A stretch of DNA of 64,000 nucleotides, taken from assembly GCF_003344865.1 (NCBI RefSeq), contig NZ_CP031165.1:5585910-5649909 (forward strand), read 5' to 3'. Below are positions 56,492 to 64,000 of this stretch, piece by piece. This DNA comes from Euzebya pacifica (lineage in GTDB: Bacteria; Actinomycetota; Nitriliruptoria; Euzebyales; Euzebyaceae). The translations under genes were made by a program, and so were the position numbers. The notes beneath the pieces are model-generated. The model ran no database searches. It saw only the letters and a list, made by a program, of their open reading frames with translations, and was not told the origin of the DNA. Position 1 is the first letter of the stretch, and every line of letters starts with the position of its first letter.

Positions 56492-56524
56492 ATGGCCGGC
56501 CGTTGGACGATGACCGTCCGATGA
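56492..56524 (+). CDS. 10-residue upstream ORF overlapping the NfeD gene start
   Basis: ATG 56492 starts MAGRWTMTVR, ending in a TGA that overlaps the ATG of the NfeD-like gene. A G-run lies about 9 nt before it. Same coupling arrangement as at 49577; low confidence because the ORF is so short. Confidence 0.2.
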   Translation: MAGRWTMTVR

Positions 56525-57024
56525 CCACAGCCGCGCTGCTCTGGGCGGGGATCACCCTCGCCGCCGCAGCGGTCGCCCTGCGCACCAGGCAATCGCCGAT
56601 GGAGCGGCCGCTGCCGACCGCAGTCGCCGTCGGCGGGGTGTTCGGCCTCGTCGCCGTCGCCGTGGGGCTCCAGTGGCGGGCGCAGGCCGTGGTGGTCGTC
56701 CTGATGGCCGTCGGGCTCGCCGGGCTGCTGTTGCGCTGGCGAGCCCTCGTGGCCGAGGACAACCTCGCGCCGGGGGTGGGCGGCAACCGGCTGCTCGGCC
56801 GGACCGGAACCGTGGTGACGCCCGTCGCCCCCGGAGACCGTTCCGGTACGGTTCGTCTCGGCGCCGAGACCTGGCCTGCCACCGCAACAGCCGACACCTC
56901 CCTCCCCGAGGGCCACACGGTGACCGTCGTCGCGGTCGAGGGCATCCACCTCGTTGTCAGGTCCGCCCAACCGGACCCCGTCCACACCCCCCACGACGTC
57001 GCAGAGCCCGACCCCGGAGGTTGA
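56521..57024 (+). CDS. NfeD-like membrane protein
   Basis: 167 residues. Three hydrophobic segments in the first 75 residues (LLWAGITLAAAAVAL, VAVGGVFGLVAVAVGL, AVVVVLMAVGLAGLLL), then an OB-fold: NRLLGRTGTVVTPVAPGDRSGTVRLGAETWPATA...LPEGHTVTVVAVEGIHLVV, matching NfeD. NfeD partners with SPFH proteins, and the next gene is exactly that, 2 bp downstream. Role likely in membrane microdomain organisation. Confidence 0.85.
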   Translation: MTTAALLWAGITLAAAAVALRTRQSPMERPLPTAVAVGGVFGLVAVAVGLQWRAQAVVVVLMAVGLAGLLLRWRALVAEDNLAPGVGGNRLLGRTGTVVTPVAPGDRSGTVRLGAETWPATATADTSLPEGHTVTVVAVEGIHLVVRSAQPDPVHTPHDVAEPDPGG

Positions 57025-57026
57025 CC

Positions 57027-58058
57027 GTGCCCCAGATCGTCATCGCCATCATCGTCATCGTGATGGTGCTCGTCCTCGTCCGCGCCGTGCGGATCGTGCG
57101 GCCGTACCAGCGCGGTCTCGTCGAGCGGCTCGGCCGGTACAAGGACACCCGCAGCCCCGGGTTCAACCTGATCATCCCGGCGGTCGACACCCTCCAGCTG
57201 ATCGACATGCGCGAGCAGGTCGTCGACGTGCCGCCGCAGGAGGTCATCACCGAGGACAACGTCGTCGTCAGCGTCGACGCGGTCGTCTACTACGAGGCCA
57301 CCGACCCCCAGCGCCTGGTCTACAACGTCGCGGACTTCCTGACCGCCATCACCAAGCTCGCCCAGACCAACCTGCGCAACCTCATCGGCGACCTCGAGCT
57401 GGACAAGGCGCTGACCTCACGCGACGAGATCAACACGCGGCTGCGGGAGGTCCTCGACGAGGCCACCGACAAGTGGGGTGTCCGCGTGGTGCGCGTCGAG
57501 ATCCAGCGGATCGACCCACCAGCTGAGGTCGTGGATGCCATGCACGCCCAGATGCGGGCCGAGCGGGACCGGCGGGCCACGGTCACCGAGGCCAACGGCT
57601 ACCGCGAAGCCGCCATCGCCCGCGCAAACGGTGAGAAGGAGGCGTCCATCCTGGCGGCGGAGGGTCGCAAGCAGGCCGCCATCCTGGACTCCGAGGGTGA
57701 GGCGCACGCCATCGAGCTGCGTGCAGAAGCCGACAAGCTGCGGCTGCAGCGGACCGGCGAGGGCGCGGGGGAGGGGGCGAAGGCCCGCCTGCTCGGTATC
57801 CGAGAGGCCGCGGCGGACCAGGCGGTCCTGACGGTGGAGTACCTGGCCGCGCTGGAGAAGATCGGCGACGGGCGGGCGACCAAGCTGGTCATCCCGGCGG
57901 AGTTCGGTGGTCTGCTCGGCACGCTCAAGGCCATGACGGAGGTCGTGCAGGACGGGGACACCGACGAGGTGCGGCCTCGCGACGGCCTGCCCATTCCCGA
58001 CCCGAGCGAACGGGTCCACGACCTCGCGGCGCCGCCGGACACCCGCGACCGGTGGTGA
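57027..58058 (+). CDS. SPFH/stomatin family membrane protein
   Basis: 343 residues. N-terminal helix (IVIAIIVIVMVLVLV), SPFH domain (IVRPYQRGLVERLGRYKDTRSPGFNLIIPAVDTLQLIDMRE to EIQRIDPPAEV, about 25-175) and an Ala/Glu-rich coiled coil (AEANGYREAAIARANGEKEA-like, about 180-240). Typical of the QmcA/HflC-like stomatins that scaffold membrane microdomains and restrain proteases. Forms an operon with the NfeD gene (GGAGG just before the GTG) and the DUF2510 gene. Confidence 0.93.
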   Translation: MPQIVIAIIVIVMVLVLVRAVRIVRPYQRGLVERLGRYKDTRSPGFNLIIPAVDTLQLIDMREQVVDVPPQEVITEDNVVVSVDAVVYYEATDPQRLVYNVADFLTAITKLAQTNLRNLIGDLELDKALTSRDEINTRLREVLDEATDKWGVRVVRVEIQRIDPPAEVVDAMHAQMRAERDRRATVTEANGYREAAIARANGEKEASILAAEGRKQAAILDSEGEAHAIELRAEADKLRLQRTGEGAGEGAKARLLGIREAAADQAVLTVEYLAALEKIGDGRATKLVIPAEFGGLLGTLKAMTEVVQDGDTDEVRPRDGLPIPDPSERVHDLAAPPDTRDRW

Positions 58059-58063
58059 GCCCC

Positions 58064-58603
58064 ATGAACCGGGCGGACGCTCCCGTCGCCGGCTGGTACC
58101 CCGACCCCGGCCAGCGGACACGGTTGCGCTGGTGGGACGGCTCGGACTGGTCGGACCATCGTCGGGTCGGCCCCCGTCCAGCGGACCTGCTCGAGCCCGG
58201 CGAGGACCCCGCCGCCAAGCGTTCGTGGTCGACAGCCGCTGCCGCACCGGCTCCCGGGCGGGAGGTCGACATCACGTCGGCGGCGAGTGCGGCCGGTCGT
58301 GCCGCATCGGGCCTCAGCCGGGAGGACACGTCGGCGATCGTCGCCGAGGTCCGCCGGGCGACGCGCCGTGAGCTGGACCGGGCGACGAGCCGGCTGGCCG
58401 AACAAGCCGGCAGCCTGCGGACCCAGCTCGAACCGATGATCCAGGACTACGGCCGTCGGTTCCTCCGCTGGGCCCGACGTGCCGCGGTGATCGCCATCGT
58501 CGTCTACGTCCTCTACGTCGTGGCAACCGCCCAGCTGCAAACCAGCCTGTTCGACTGGCTCGGCGAACAGGTCGACAAGGTCATCGACCCCGACGGGTCC
58601 TGA
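58064..58603 (+). CDS. DUF2510 domain protein with coiled coil and C-terminal membrane helix
   Basis: 179 residues from ATG 58064 (GTG at 58055, overlapping the SPFH stop, is the alternative). GWYPDPGQRTRLRWWDGSDWSDH is the DUF2510 motif; a coiled coil (EVRRATRRELDRATSRLAEQA) precedes a C-terminal helix (AAVIAIVVYVLYVVATA). DUF2510 is an adaptor-like domain of actinobacterial membrane proteins. Third member of the NfeD-SPFH operon. Confidence 0.83.
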   Translation: MNRADAPVAGWYPDPGQRTRLRWWDGSDWSDHRRVGPRPADLLEPGEDPAAKRSWSTAAAAPAPGREVDITSAASAAGRAASGLSREDTSAIVAEVRRATRRELDRATSRLAEQAGSLRTQLEPMIQDYGRRFLRWARRAAVIAIVVYVLYVVATAQLQTSLFDWLGEQVDKVIDPDGS

Positions 58604-58648
58604 AGTCCGCCGACCGGTTGCTGATTCGTCCTTGACGGATGCACCCAT

Positions 58649-58673
58649 TTCATGTGACAGTTCGTAACATGAA
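58649..58673. promoter_or_regulatory. Inverted repeat, candidate TetR operator
   Basis: TTCATGT-N11-ACATGAA, a perfect 7-bp dyad upstream of the TetR gene. It overlaps TAACAT (58665-58670), a possible -10, so the regulator could repress its own operon from here. Confidence 0.5.
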
Positions 58674-58675
58674 TT

Positions 58676-58735
58676 GTGCGGCTACGCCCCCGTCGGACCG
58701 CGAGGGCGACGGAGGCTCACGCCCGTACCGGATGA
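58676..58735 (+). CDS. 19-residue coupled upstream ORF before tetR-type gene
   Basis: GTG 58676 opens a 19-residue, Arg-rich ORF whose TGA (58733-58735) overlaps the ATG of the TetR gene (ATGA). TAACAT lies 5 nt before it. Same arrangement as at 49577; may be coincidence, since such overlaps are easy to find in GC-rich sequence. Confidence 0.3.
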   Translation: MRLRPRRTARATEAHARTG

Positions 58736-59307
58736 CGGCCCGGGCCAAGGCGACGGAGCGGACACGTGAACGGATCCTCGAAGCGACCTACGAGCTGTGG
58801 CTGGAGCATCCCTACGACGAGGTGTCCATGGACGCCGTCGCCGCCCGAGCCGAGGTGTCCCGCCAGACCGTGCACCGCCACTTCGGCACCAAGGACGACC
58901 TGGTGACGGCGGTCACGGCGTGGCGGGCACCCCGCGAGGACGCCGAGCGGGCCGTGCCGGTGGGTGACGTCGCGGCAGCAGTGCGTCGCATCGTGGAGCG
59001 AAACGAGGAGATGGGCGACGCCAACATCCGGGCGCTCGAGGTCGAGGACCGCATAGCGGTCGTGCAGCACATGCTGGGTCAGGGTCGCCGTGCGCATCGG
59101 GCCTGGGTCGAGACCGTCTTCGCACCACACCTCCCGGACCGAGCAGACGCCCGAGAGCGGATCGTGGACGCCCTGTACGTGGCCCTTGACGTCACGGTGT
59201 GGAAGCTGCTCCGTCGCGACTTCGCGTACTCGGTGGAACGGACGGAGCAGGTCATGCGAACGATGGTCGACGGGGTCCTCGCGGAGGCTCGGAAGGAAGG
59301 CGCCTGA
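58732..59307 (+). CDS. TetR family transcriptional regulator
   Basis: 191 residues from ATG 58732. Helix-turn-helix TRERILEATYELWLEHPYDEVSMDAVAARAEVSRQTVHRHFGTKDDLV at 10-57; the helical ligand-binding domain follows. Upstream in-frame ATGs at 58639 and 58669 exist, but the second lies inside the predicted operator. The next gene starts 1 nt after the stop, so the regulator, a glycosyltransferase and a membrane protein form one operon. Confidence 0.88.
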   Translation: MTARAKATERTRERILEATYELWLEHPYDEVSMDAVAARAEVSRQTVHRHFGTKDDLVTAVTAWRAPREDAERAVPVGDVAAAVRRIVERNEEMGDANIRALEVEDRIAVVQHMLGQGRRAHRAWVETVFAPHLPDRADARERIVDALYVALDVTVWKLLRRDFAYSVERTEQVMRTMVDGVLAEARKEGA

Positions 59308-59308
59308 C

Positions 59309-60637
59309 ATGGACATCCCCGACACCAGCCGCCGGTTCCTGCTGGCGATGTGGGAAGGGGGCGGCACGCTGCCTCCCGAGCTCGGGCTTGCCCGCCTCCT
59401 GCTTGCGCGCGGTCACGACGTCCATGTGCTTGCGGACCCGACGGTGGAGGACGATGCGCTGGCTGCCGGGTGCGTGTTCCACCCGTGGCGACGAGCCCCT
59501 CATCGCACCACCCTCGACCCAGCCGAGGACCTGCTGCGGGACTGGGAGGTCACCAGCCCGCTGGCGATGCTCGCCAGGATCCGCGACACCTTCGTCGCGG
59601 GTCCCGCATCGGACTACGCAGCCGACACGGCCGAGACTCTTCGAGCCATCGACGCCGACGCCGTGCTGGTGGACTTCATGCTGTTCGGTGCGGTCATCGG
59701 GGCGCAGGGGCAGGGTGTGCCGGTCGCTCCGGTGGTGCCCAACATCTGGTCGATCCCCACGCCCGGCGGGCCGGCCATCGGACCGGGCTTCCCGAAGGCG
59801 ACGACGAGGTTCGGCAGGCTCAGGGACGCCGCGATGCTACGGCTCGCTGACCGGATGTTCGCCCCCGGCATCCCCGCCCTCGACGCCGCTCGGCGCCAGC
59901 ACGGCCTTGCACCGCTCGCTTCCTTCTACGACCAGGTGCTGCAGACCGACCGCATATTCGTGCTGAGCTCACCCACCTTCGACTTCGCCTCGGACGTGGT
60001 GCCCGACCACGTGCGGTACCTCGGCCCGATCACCGACGACCCATCCTGGGCGGAGGAGGCGGCACTGTCCTGGACGGAGGACCAGGAAGGACCCTTCGTG
60101 CTGGTCGCGTTCAGCTCGACCTTCCAGGACCAGGCGCCCGTGCTGCGGCGGGTGGTGGAGGCCCTCTCCACCCTGCAGGTCAGGGCGGTGGTCACGCTGG
60201 GCCAGATGCTCGACCCCGCCGACGTCCAGGGCTCCACCAACGTGGTCGTCGTCCCGTCGGCTCCGCACGGGCCCCTGCTCGAGCGGGCCGACCTGGTCGT
60301 CACGCACTGTGGCCACGGCACCACCCTCAAGGCGCTTGGCGCTGGCGTCCCGCTGGTCTGCATCCCGATGGGGCGCGACCAGAACGACACCGCCGCCCGG
60401 GTGGTGCACCACGGCGCGGGGGTCCGCATCGGTCCGAAGGCGCGGACGTCGCGGATACGGCGCGCGGTGCAGCGCGTCCTCGGTGATCCGCGGTTCACCA
60501 CCGCTGCTGGACGGTTGGCGGCAGCCATCACCGAGGAGCGCCAGCAGATCGACATCGCGGCCGAGCTCTACCCATTGGTTCGCGATGACCAACCGGGCCG
60601 CCCCTCCGGGGTGACCCATCCCACGCCAGGAGGATGA
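59309..60637 (+). CDS. MGT/UGT-type glycosyltransferase (GT1)
   Basis: 442 residues. An N-terminal Rossmann-like half (LAMWEGGGTLPPELGLARLLLARGHDVHVLAD) and a C-terminal half with VLVAFSSTFQDQ, PSAPHGPLLERADLVVTHCGHGTTLKALGAGVPLVCIPMGRDQNDTAARV, the GT1/MGT donor-sugar signature with HCGHGT in place of HGGxGT. Glycosylates a small hydrophobic acceptor; macrolide-type or polyketide acceptors are common in the family. Preceded by GGAAGG and overlapping with the TetR cistron boundary. Confidence 0.88.
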   Translation: MDIPDTSRRFLLAMWEGGGTLPPELGLARLLLARGHDVHVLADPTVEDDALAAGCVFHPWRRAPHRTTLDPAEDLLRDWEVTSPLAMLARIRDTFVAGPASDYAADTAETLRAIDADAVLVDFMLFGAVIGAQGQGVPVAPVVPNIWSIPTPGGPAIGPGFPKATTRFGRLRDAAMLRLADRMFAPGIPALDAARRQHGLAPLASFYDQVLQTDRIFVLSSPTFDFASDVVPDHVRYLGPITDDPSWAEEAALSWTEDQEGPFVLVAFSSTFQDQAPVLRRVVEALSTLQVRAVVTLGQMLDPADVQGSTNVVVVPSAPHGPLLERADLVVTHCGHGTTLKALGAGVPLVCIPMGRDQNDTAARVVHHGAGVRIGPKARTSRIRRAVQRVLGDPRFTTAAGRLAAAITEERQQIDIAAELYPLVRDDQPGRPSGVTHPTPGG

Positions 60638-60641
60638 CGTC

Positions 60642-61475
60642 ATGAGCACGAGCACATCAGTCCCGGTCGGAACCGCGGACATCGGTCACTCGCCCGGGTT
60701 CGCCATCGCTCACCGGCGGGTGGCCGGCACGCTGCTGATCCTCGGCGCCTTCCTCCTGGCCGCGGGGAACGCGCTGCATCCCGTCGACGCCGATCCCTCG
60801 GCGACATCCCGGCTGATCATCGCGGGTGCCAGCGCATGGGTACCCGTCCACCTGATGCTCGCCGTCGGGTTCCTCGTGATCGCGGCCGGAGTCGTCACGC
60901 TCGTCGCGACGTTCCGCATCGGCGCGGCGCAGGCCGTCGGACGCGTGGCCGGAATCGCCGCGCTCGCCGGTGGAACCCTCCTCTTCGCGGTGTTCGGGGG
61001 ACTGGATGGGTACGCGATGTCCAGCCTCGCGGGTCGTGGTGCTGCCGGGATCGAACCCGCCGTCATCGCCGTCGACGCGGTCGACACCGGACTCGCGGCC
61101 ATGGGCACCCTCGCCTTGCTCGGCCTTGCGATGCTCCTGCTCGGGAGCGCGGTCCGGATGGACCGAGGCCTGCCCGCTTGGGTCGGGTGGACGGCGCTGT
61201 TCCTCGGTGTGGGCGGGACCGTCACCGGGGTCGCCCTGGTCAACGTGGGCGCGACGGACACGACGATCAACGTGCTCCTGCGACCGGTTGGCCTGGCTAC
61301 CACCCTCTTCTTCCTGGCCCTCGGCGTGACCCTGTGGCGGCTTCGCCGGCTTGAGCCAGGCCTCAGCGGGCGAGGAGCAGCAGCACGAACCCCGTCGAGG
61401 CCAGGACCCCGGCCGCGCTGCGGACGCGGTTCCACCTGTTCCATCGTCGCTCGAACGCATCGCGGGCACGGCTGA
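60642..61475 (+). CDS. Six-helix membrane protein, unknown
   Basis: 277 residues. Hydrophobic segments at about 27-45, 65-90, 96-118, 138-168, 175-198 and 207-232, none with a recognisable catalytic motif. SD AGGAGG 7 nt before ATG and a 4-bp gap to the glycosyltransferase gene, so it is the third gene of that operon. The last 37 residues are Arg/Pro/Gly-rich and encoded on the opposite strand of the DUF1772 gene; TGA in the +2 frame near residue 240 suggests the true product may end there if a base was gained or lost. Confidence 0.78.
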   Translation: MSTSTSVPVGTADIGHSPGFAIAHRRVAGTLLILGAFLLAAGNALHPVDADPSATSRLIIAGASAWVPVHLMLAVGFLVIAAGVVTLVATFRIGAAQAVGRVAGIAALAGGTLLFAVFGGLDGYAMSSLAGRGAAGIEPAVIAVDAVDTGLAAMGTLALLGLAMLLLGSAVRMDRGLPAWVGWTALFLGVGGTVTGVALVNVGATDTTINVLLRPVGLATTLFFLALGVTLWRLRRLEPGLSGRGAAARTPSRPGPRPRCGRGSTCSIVARTHRGHG

Positions 61476-61854
61476 TCGACTGGTCGTCCACGGCCGCCAC
61501 ATCCACCGCCTGCAGGGCGTTGTTCAGCGGGATGTTGATCGTCGCCGTCGGCACCTGGAGGCCGCCGATCCACAGCACGGTCGCCCCGACGAGCAGCAGG
61601 CGTCCGGAACCGGCTTCCTGCCTCCACCCGAGGCCGAGCGCAGCCAGGACTGCCACGACGGAACCGGCCCACAGCAGCATGAAGACCGGCTGGCGGTCCT
61701 GGATGACCCGGTCCATGACCTGGAACGCCCGCACGAACCCCCGGTCGTCGAGGGTGCCGACCCCCGGCATCGCCACGATCGCGAACCCCAGGAGCAGGCC
61801 GGAGACGAGGCTGCAAGTCAGCGCCGCCGCCACCAGCGCGATGTCGTAGGGCAT
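61363..61854 (-). CDS. DUF1772 membrane protein
   Basis: 163 residues, four hydrophobic segments. The DUF1772 pattern is present: CSLVSGLLLGFAIVAMPGVGTLDDRGFVRAFQVMDRVIQDRQPVFML at the N-terminus, then GGLQVPTATINIPLNNALQAVD and RRWNRWNRVRSAAGV. The family resembles anthrone oxygenases but most members are uncharacterised. Overlaps the tail of the convergent membrane-protein gene by 113 bp. Confidence 0.83.
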   Translation of the reverse strand: MPYDIALVAAALTCSLVSGLLLGFAIVAMPGVGTLDDRGFVRAFQVMDRVIQDRQPVFMLLWAGSVVAVLAALGLGWRQEAGSGRLLLVGATVLWIGGLQVPTATINIPLNNALQAVDVAAVDDQSISRARDAFERRWNRWNRVRSAAGVLASTGFVLLLLAR

Positions 61855-61902
61855 GGCTCCTCCGCTCCGTCAGGAGCGGATCCTACGCGAGCCGCGCGTG
61901 CA

Positions 61903-62967
61903 TCAGCAGCCCAGCCGTGCGGTGACGGGACCAGCGTGGAGCCGGCGACCCTGGCACAACGGTGCGTCCTCCTCCAGCAGCTCGGCGAGGCGGTCGAGGC
62001 CTGCGCGCATGACCACATGGGTCGTGGAGGTCTCCGTGGCATGACCGGCGAGAGGTGAGACGTCCTGGCCGGAGTACCCGCTGAGGGTGGTCCCGCCCTC
62101 ACCACCGTCGCGGGTGGTGAACACGTCGAGGATGCTGGGGACGCCGGCCTCGGTCAGCAGGGCGTCCAGCTCGATGGACTGGTTGATCGGGACGAGCCCG
62201 TCCTCTGCGGCGTGGGCCATGTAGACCCCCTTCACCCCGGAGGCGGCGATGTCGTCGACCCGGTTGACCACCGCGTGCTCGGCGTAGACCTCGGGCACCT
62301 CCTCGAAGGTGCCGCCCATCTCGGCTTCGATGTCGGCTCGGGCGTTGGCGGCGAAGGTGTTGGCGGGTGCCAGCACCCGGGCACCCTGGTAGGTCTCGAT
62401 CACGTTGGTGGCCCCCTCGAGGTTGAACCACCAGTCGAACAGCGGGGTGGAACCGTCGTTCCGGGTCGGCTGGGCCGCGACCGCGAGGCCGCTGGCGTTG
62501 CCGCCCATCGACACGCCGAACAGCACGATGGTGTCGAAGCCACCGCAGCGGGCCTCCAGGTCACGGGCCGCGGCGATCAGGTCGGCCGCGCCCTCGGCCA
62601 CCCACCAACCGCGAACGGTGCCGTCGACGTCCTCGGTGCCTCGGTAGTCCATCGCCACCGCGGCCGCACCGAGCTGGTCGGCGGTGCGGCGGGCATGGTC
62701 GACCCACGAGGCAGAGGTGTGGCCGTACCCGTGGGCGAACACCACCAGCGCGCTCGGGTCGGTGTCGGGGAAGGCCACCACACCGGTGGCCGGTACCCCC
62801 TCGACCTCGACGGAGTGGACCGACGCGGTGTCGACATCGTCGGTGCAGGGGTTGCCGTCGTCGTCATGCGGATCGGCTCCTGCGGGCACCGCCAGTCCGG
62901 CGACGAGCAGGACGAGCGCGAGGAGGAGGCTGATGGTCGACAGGGAGGGGCGGCTCTGGTTCGGCAT
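61903..62967 (-). CDS. Secreted alpha/beta-hydrolase
   Basis: 354 residues. Signal peptide (STISLLLALVLLVAGLAVPAGA), then an alpha/beta fold: VVFAHGYGHTSASWVDHARR, a catalytic elbow GVSMGGN, a DYRGTEDVDG stretch and a late THVVMRAGL region. Two Cys near the start (GNPCTDDVD) and one at the end (ARLGC) may pair. Probably an extracytoplasmic esterase or peptidase; no cell-wall-binding repeats, unlike the hydrolases at 1748 and 4069. ATG 62967 chosen for the signal peptide; GTG 62985 is possible. Confidence 0.82.
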   Translation of the reverse strand: MPNQSRPSLSTISLLLALVLLVAGLAVPAGADPHDDDGNPCTDDVDTASVHSVEVEGVPATGVVAFPDTDPSALVVFAHGYGHTSASWVDHARRTADQLGAAAVAMDYRGTEDVDGTVRGWWVAEGAADLIAAARDLEARCGGFDTIVLFGVSMGGNASGLAVAAQPTRNDGSTPLFDWWFNLEGATNVIETYQGARVLAPANTFAANARADIEAEMGGTFEEVPEVYAEHAVVNRVDDIAASGVKGVYMAHAAEDGLVPINQSIELDALLTEAGVPSILDVFTTRDGGEGGTTLSGYSGQDVSPLAGHATETSTTHVVMRAGLDRLAELLEEDAPLCQGRRLHAGPVTARLGC

Positions 62968-63077
62968 GGCGGTGCAGTTCGGCACCTCCCGCCGTTTCTC
63001 CTGCCGTCGCACGTCGAACGCCCCTCGGATGGCTACCGTCGTGCCACCGCCCGCCCGTCCACCACCATGGAGCCACG

Positions 63078-63959
63078 ATGCCCACCGTCGACCTCGGCCA
63101 GATCAGCCTGCACTACGAGGAAGCGGGCCCGACCAGCGGAGAAGCCATACTGCTCGTCATGGGCCTCGGTACGCAGATGGTGTACTGGCCGCAGCGCCTG
63201 ATCGACGACCTGTCCAAGGACCATCGGGTCATCTGGTTCGACAACCGGGACGTGGGCCTGTCGACCAAGGTCGACGCACCGACTGCACCGATGCTGCGGG
63301 TGCTCGCCGGCACCTTCGGCCTGCCGGTCCCGCCGCCGCCGTACACCCTGCGCGACATGGCCGACGACGCCGTCGGCCTGCTGGATCACCTGGACGTCCC
63401 GCGTGCCCACGTCGTGGGGGTGTCCATGGGCGGGATGATCGCCCAGCGCATGGCGATCCACCATCCGCAGCGGCTGGCCTCGCTCGTCCCGGTCATGTCC
63501 TCCAGCGGAACCAGGCTGGTGCCGCCGGCCAAGCCCCGTGCCGCCAAGACCTTCTTCATGACCGTCCCGACCCACGAACGCGACGCCTACGTCGACGCGA
63601 TCGCCGAGATGCGGGGTGCCATCGCCAGCCCCGGCTTCGACCACGACCACGAGCACCTACGCCGGTCCATCGGCATCGCCTATGACCGCGGCCTCAACCC
63701 AGCCGGGTTCGTGCGACACCTGCACGCCATCGCCGCCGACGGCAGCCGCGTCCCGGAGCTGCGCAGGGTCGAGGTGCCGACGCTCGTCGTGCACGGGGCC
63801 GACGACCCGCTCGTCAACCACCGGGCCGGCCGGTCGATCGCCGACGCGGTCCCCGGGGCCCACTTCCGGCTGGTCAGGGGCATGGGCCACGACCTGCCAC
63901 CCGGCGTGTGCGACCTGCTCGCCGACGAGGTCAACGGGCTGATCAAGCGGCTCGCCTGA
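63078..63959 (+). CDS. Alpha/beta-hydrolase (soluble)
   Basis: 293 residues. Begins with LHYEEAGPTSGEAILLVMGLGTQMVYWPQRLIDDLSKDHRVIWFDNRD, then elbow GVSMGG (nucleophile Ser), acid HGADDPLV and base GMGHDLP: a complete catalytic triad. Sequence style fits the RdmC/aclacinomycin-methylesterase-like group, but substrate is unknown. SD GGAG 5 nt before ATG. Confidence 0.88.
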   Translation: MPTVDLGQISLHYEEAGPTSGEAILLVMGLGTQMVYWPQRLIDDLSKDHRVIWFDNRDVGLSTKVDAPTAPMLRVLAGTFGLPVPPPPYTLRDMADDAVGLLDHLDVPRAHVVGVSMGGMIAQRMAIHHPQRLASLVPVMSSSGTRLVPPAKPRAAKTFFMTVPTHERDAYVDAIAEMRGAIASPGFDHDHEHLRRSIGIAYDRGLNPAGFVRHLHAIAADGSRVPELRRVEVPTLVVHGADDPLVNHRAGRSIADAVPGAHFRLVRGMGHDLPPGVCDLLADEVNGLIKRLA

Positions 63960-63992
63960 ACAACGACGGCCACCGTCCCGTCCCCACCGGTC

Positions 63993-63998
63993 TAGGAT
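63993..63998 (+). promoter_or_regulatory. -10 element TAGGAT at window edge
   Basis: TAGGAT matches the -10 at 4057; by the same 6-nt spacing a leaderless gene could start just beyond the right edge. Confidence 0.25.
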
Positions 63999-64000
63999 CG

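Overview
The window is a 64 kb piece of a very GC-rich chromosome with G/C-dominated third codon positions, many GTG starts, 1-8 nt gene overlaps and repeated leaderless-type promoters (TANNNT about 6 nt before the start codon). Three secreted proteins end in triple cell-wall-binding-2 repeats, and there are lipoproteins, an LpqF-like serine hydrolase, a mycoredoxin-type glutaredoxin, a DUF222/HNH gene with a LexA-like box and a polyprenol-phosphate mannosyltransferase. Together these point to an actinomycete; the abundance of cell-wall-binding-2 proteins makes a Nitriliruptoria/Euzebya-like lineage my best guess (inference only). No rRNA, tRNA or CRISPR array was seen.

Layout. 1-8 kb: a class V aminotransferase cut by the window edge, two secreted hydrolases with cell-wall-binding repeats, and an AI-2E/PerM-type membrane protein. 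8-12 kb: icmF (fused B12-dependent acyl-CoA mutase plus its G-protein chaperone) with its own promoter, a MarR regulator and a tiny membrane ORF. 12-20 kb: Uma2-type protein, formate/nitrite-family channel, EamA exporter with divergent XRE-cupin regulator, hydrolase/OsmC fusion, VOC protein, an unusual threonine-aldolase/Nudix fusion, and an IS30-family element between two convergent genes, framed by an 11-bp inverted repeat.

20-33 kb is the most striking block: one seven-gene minus-strand operon with overlapping or abutting genes, encoding a large surface protein, an ABC ATPase and permease, a coiled-coil protein with a long Gly-Gln repeat, MoxR, DUF58 and a 1608-residue protein with three VWA domains. 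It looks like a Bat/MoxR-type chaperone machine wired to an ABC exporter.

33-38 kb: envelope-glycan genes (polyprenol-phosphate mannosyltransferase, flippase-like and polytopic membrane proteins, methyltransferase). 38-46 kb: LpqF-like lipoprotein, a Tat-exported multicopper oxidase paired with a membrane-anchored cupredoxin/beta-helix lipoprotein, a beta-propeller protein with cell-wall-binding repeats, a VOC protein and an NTF2-like protein. 46-51 kb: frameshifted HNH nuclease gene behind a LexA-like box, DUF1697 protein, an unknown protein, an inositol-monophosphatase-like enzyme preceded by a coupled mini-ORF, and an SDR. 51-64 kb: unknown lipoproteins, mycoredoxin, APC permease, an NfeD-SPFH-DUF2510 operon, a TetR-glycosyltransferase-membrane protein operon, DUF1772 protein and two alpha/beta hydrolases. 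No gene-free stretch longer than about 260 bases remains; the intergenic regions with visible signals are listed individually.
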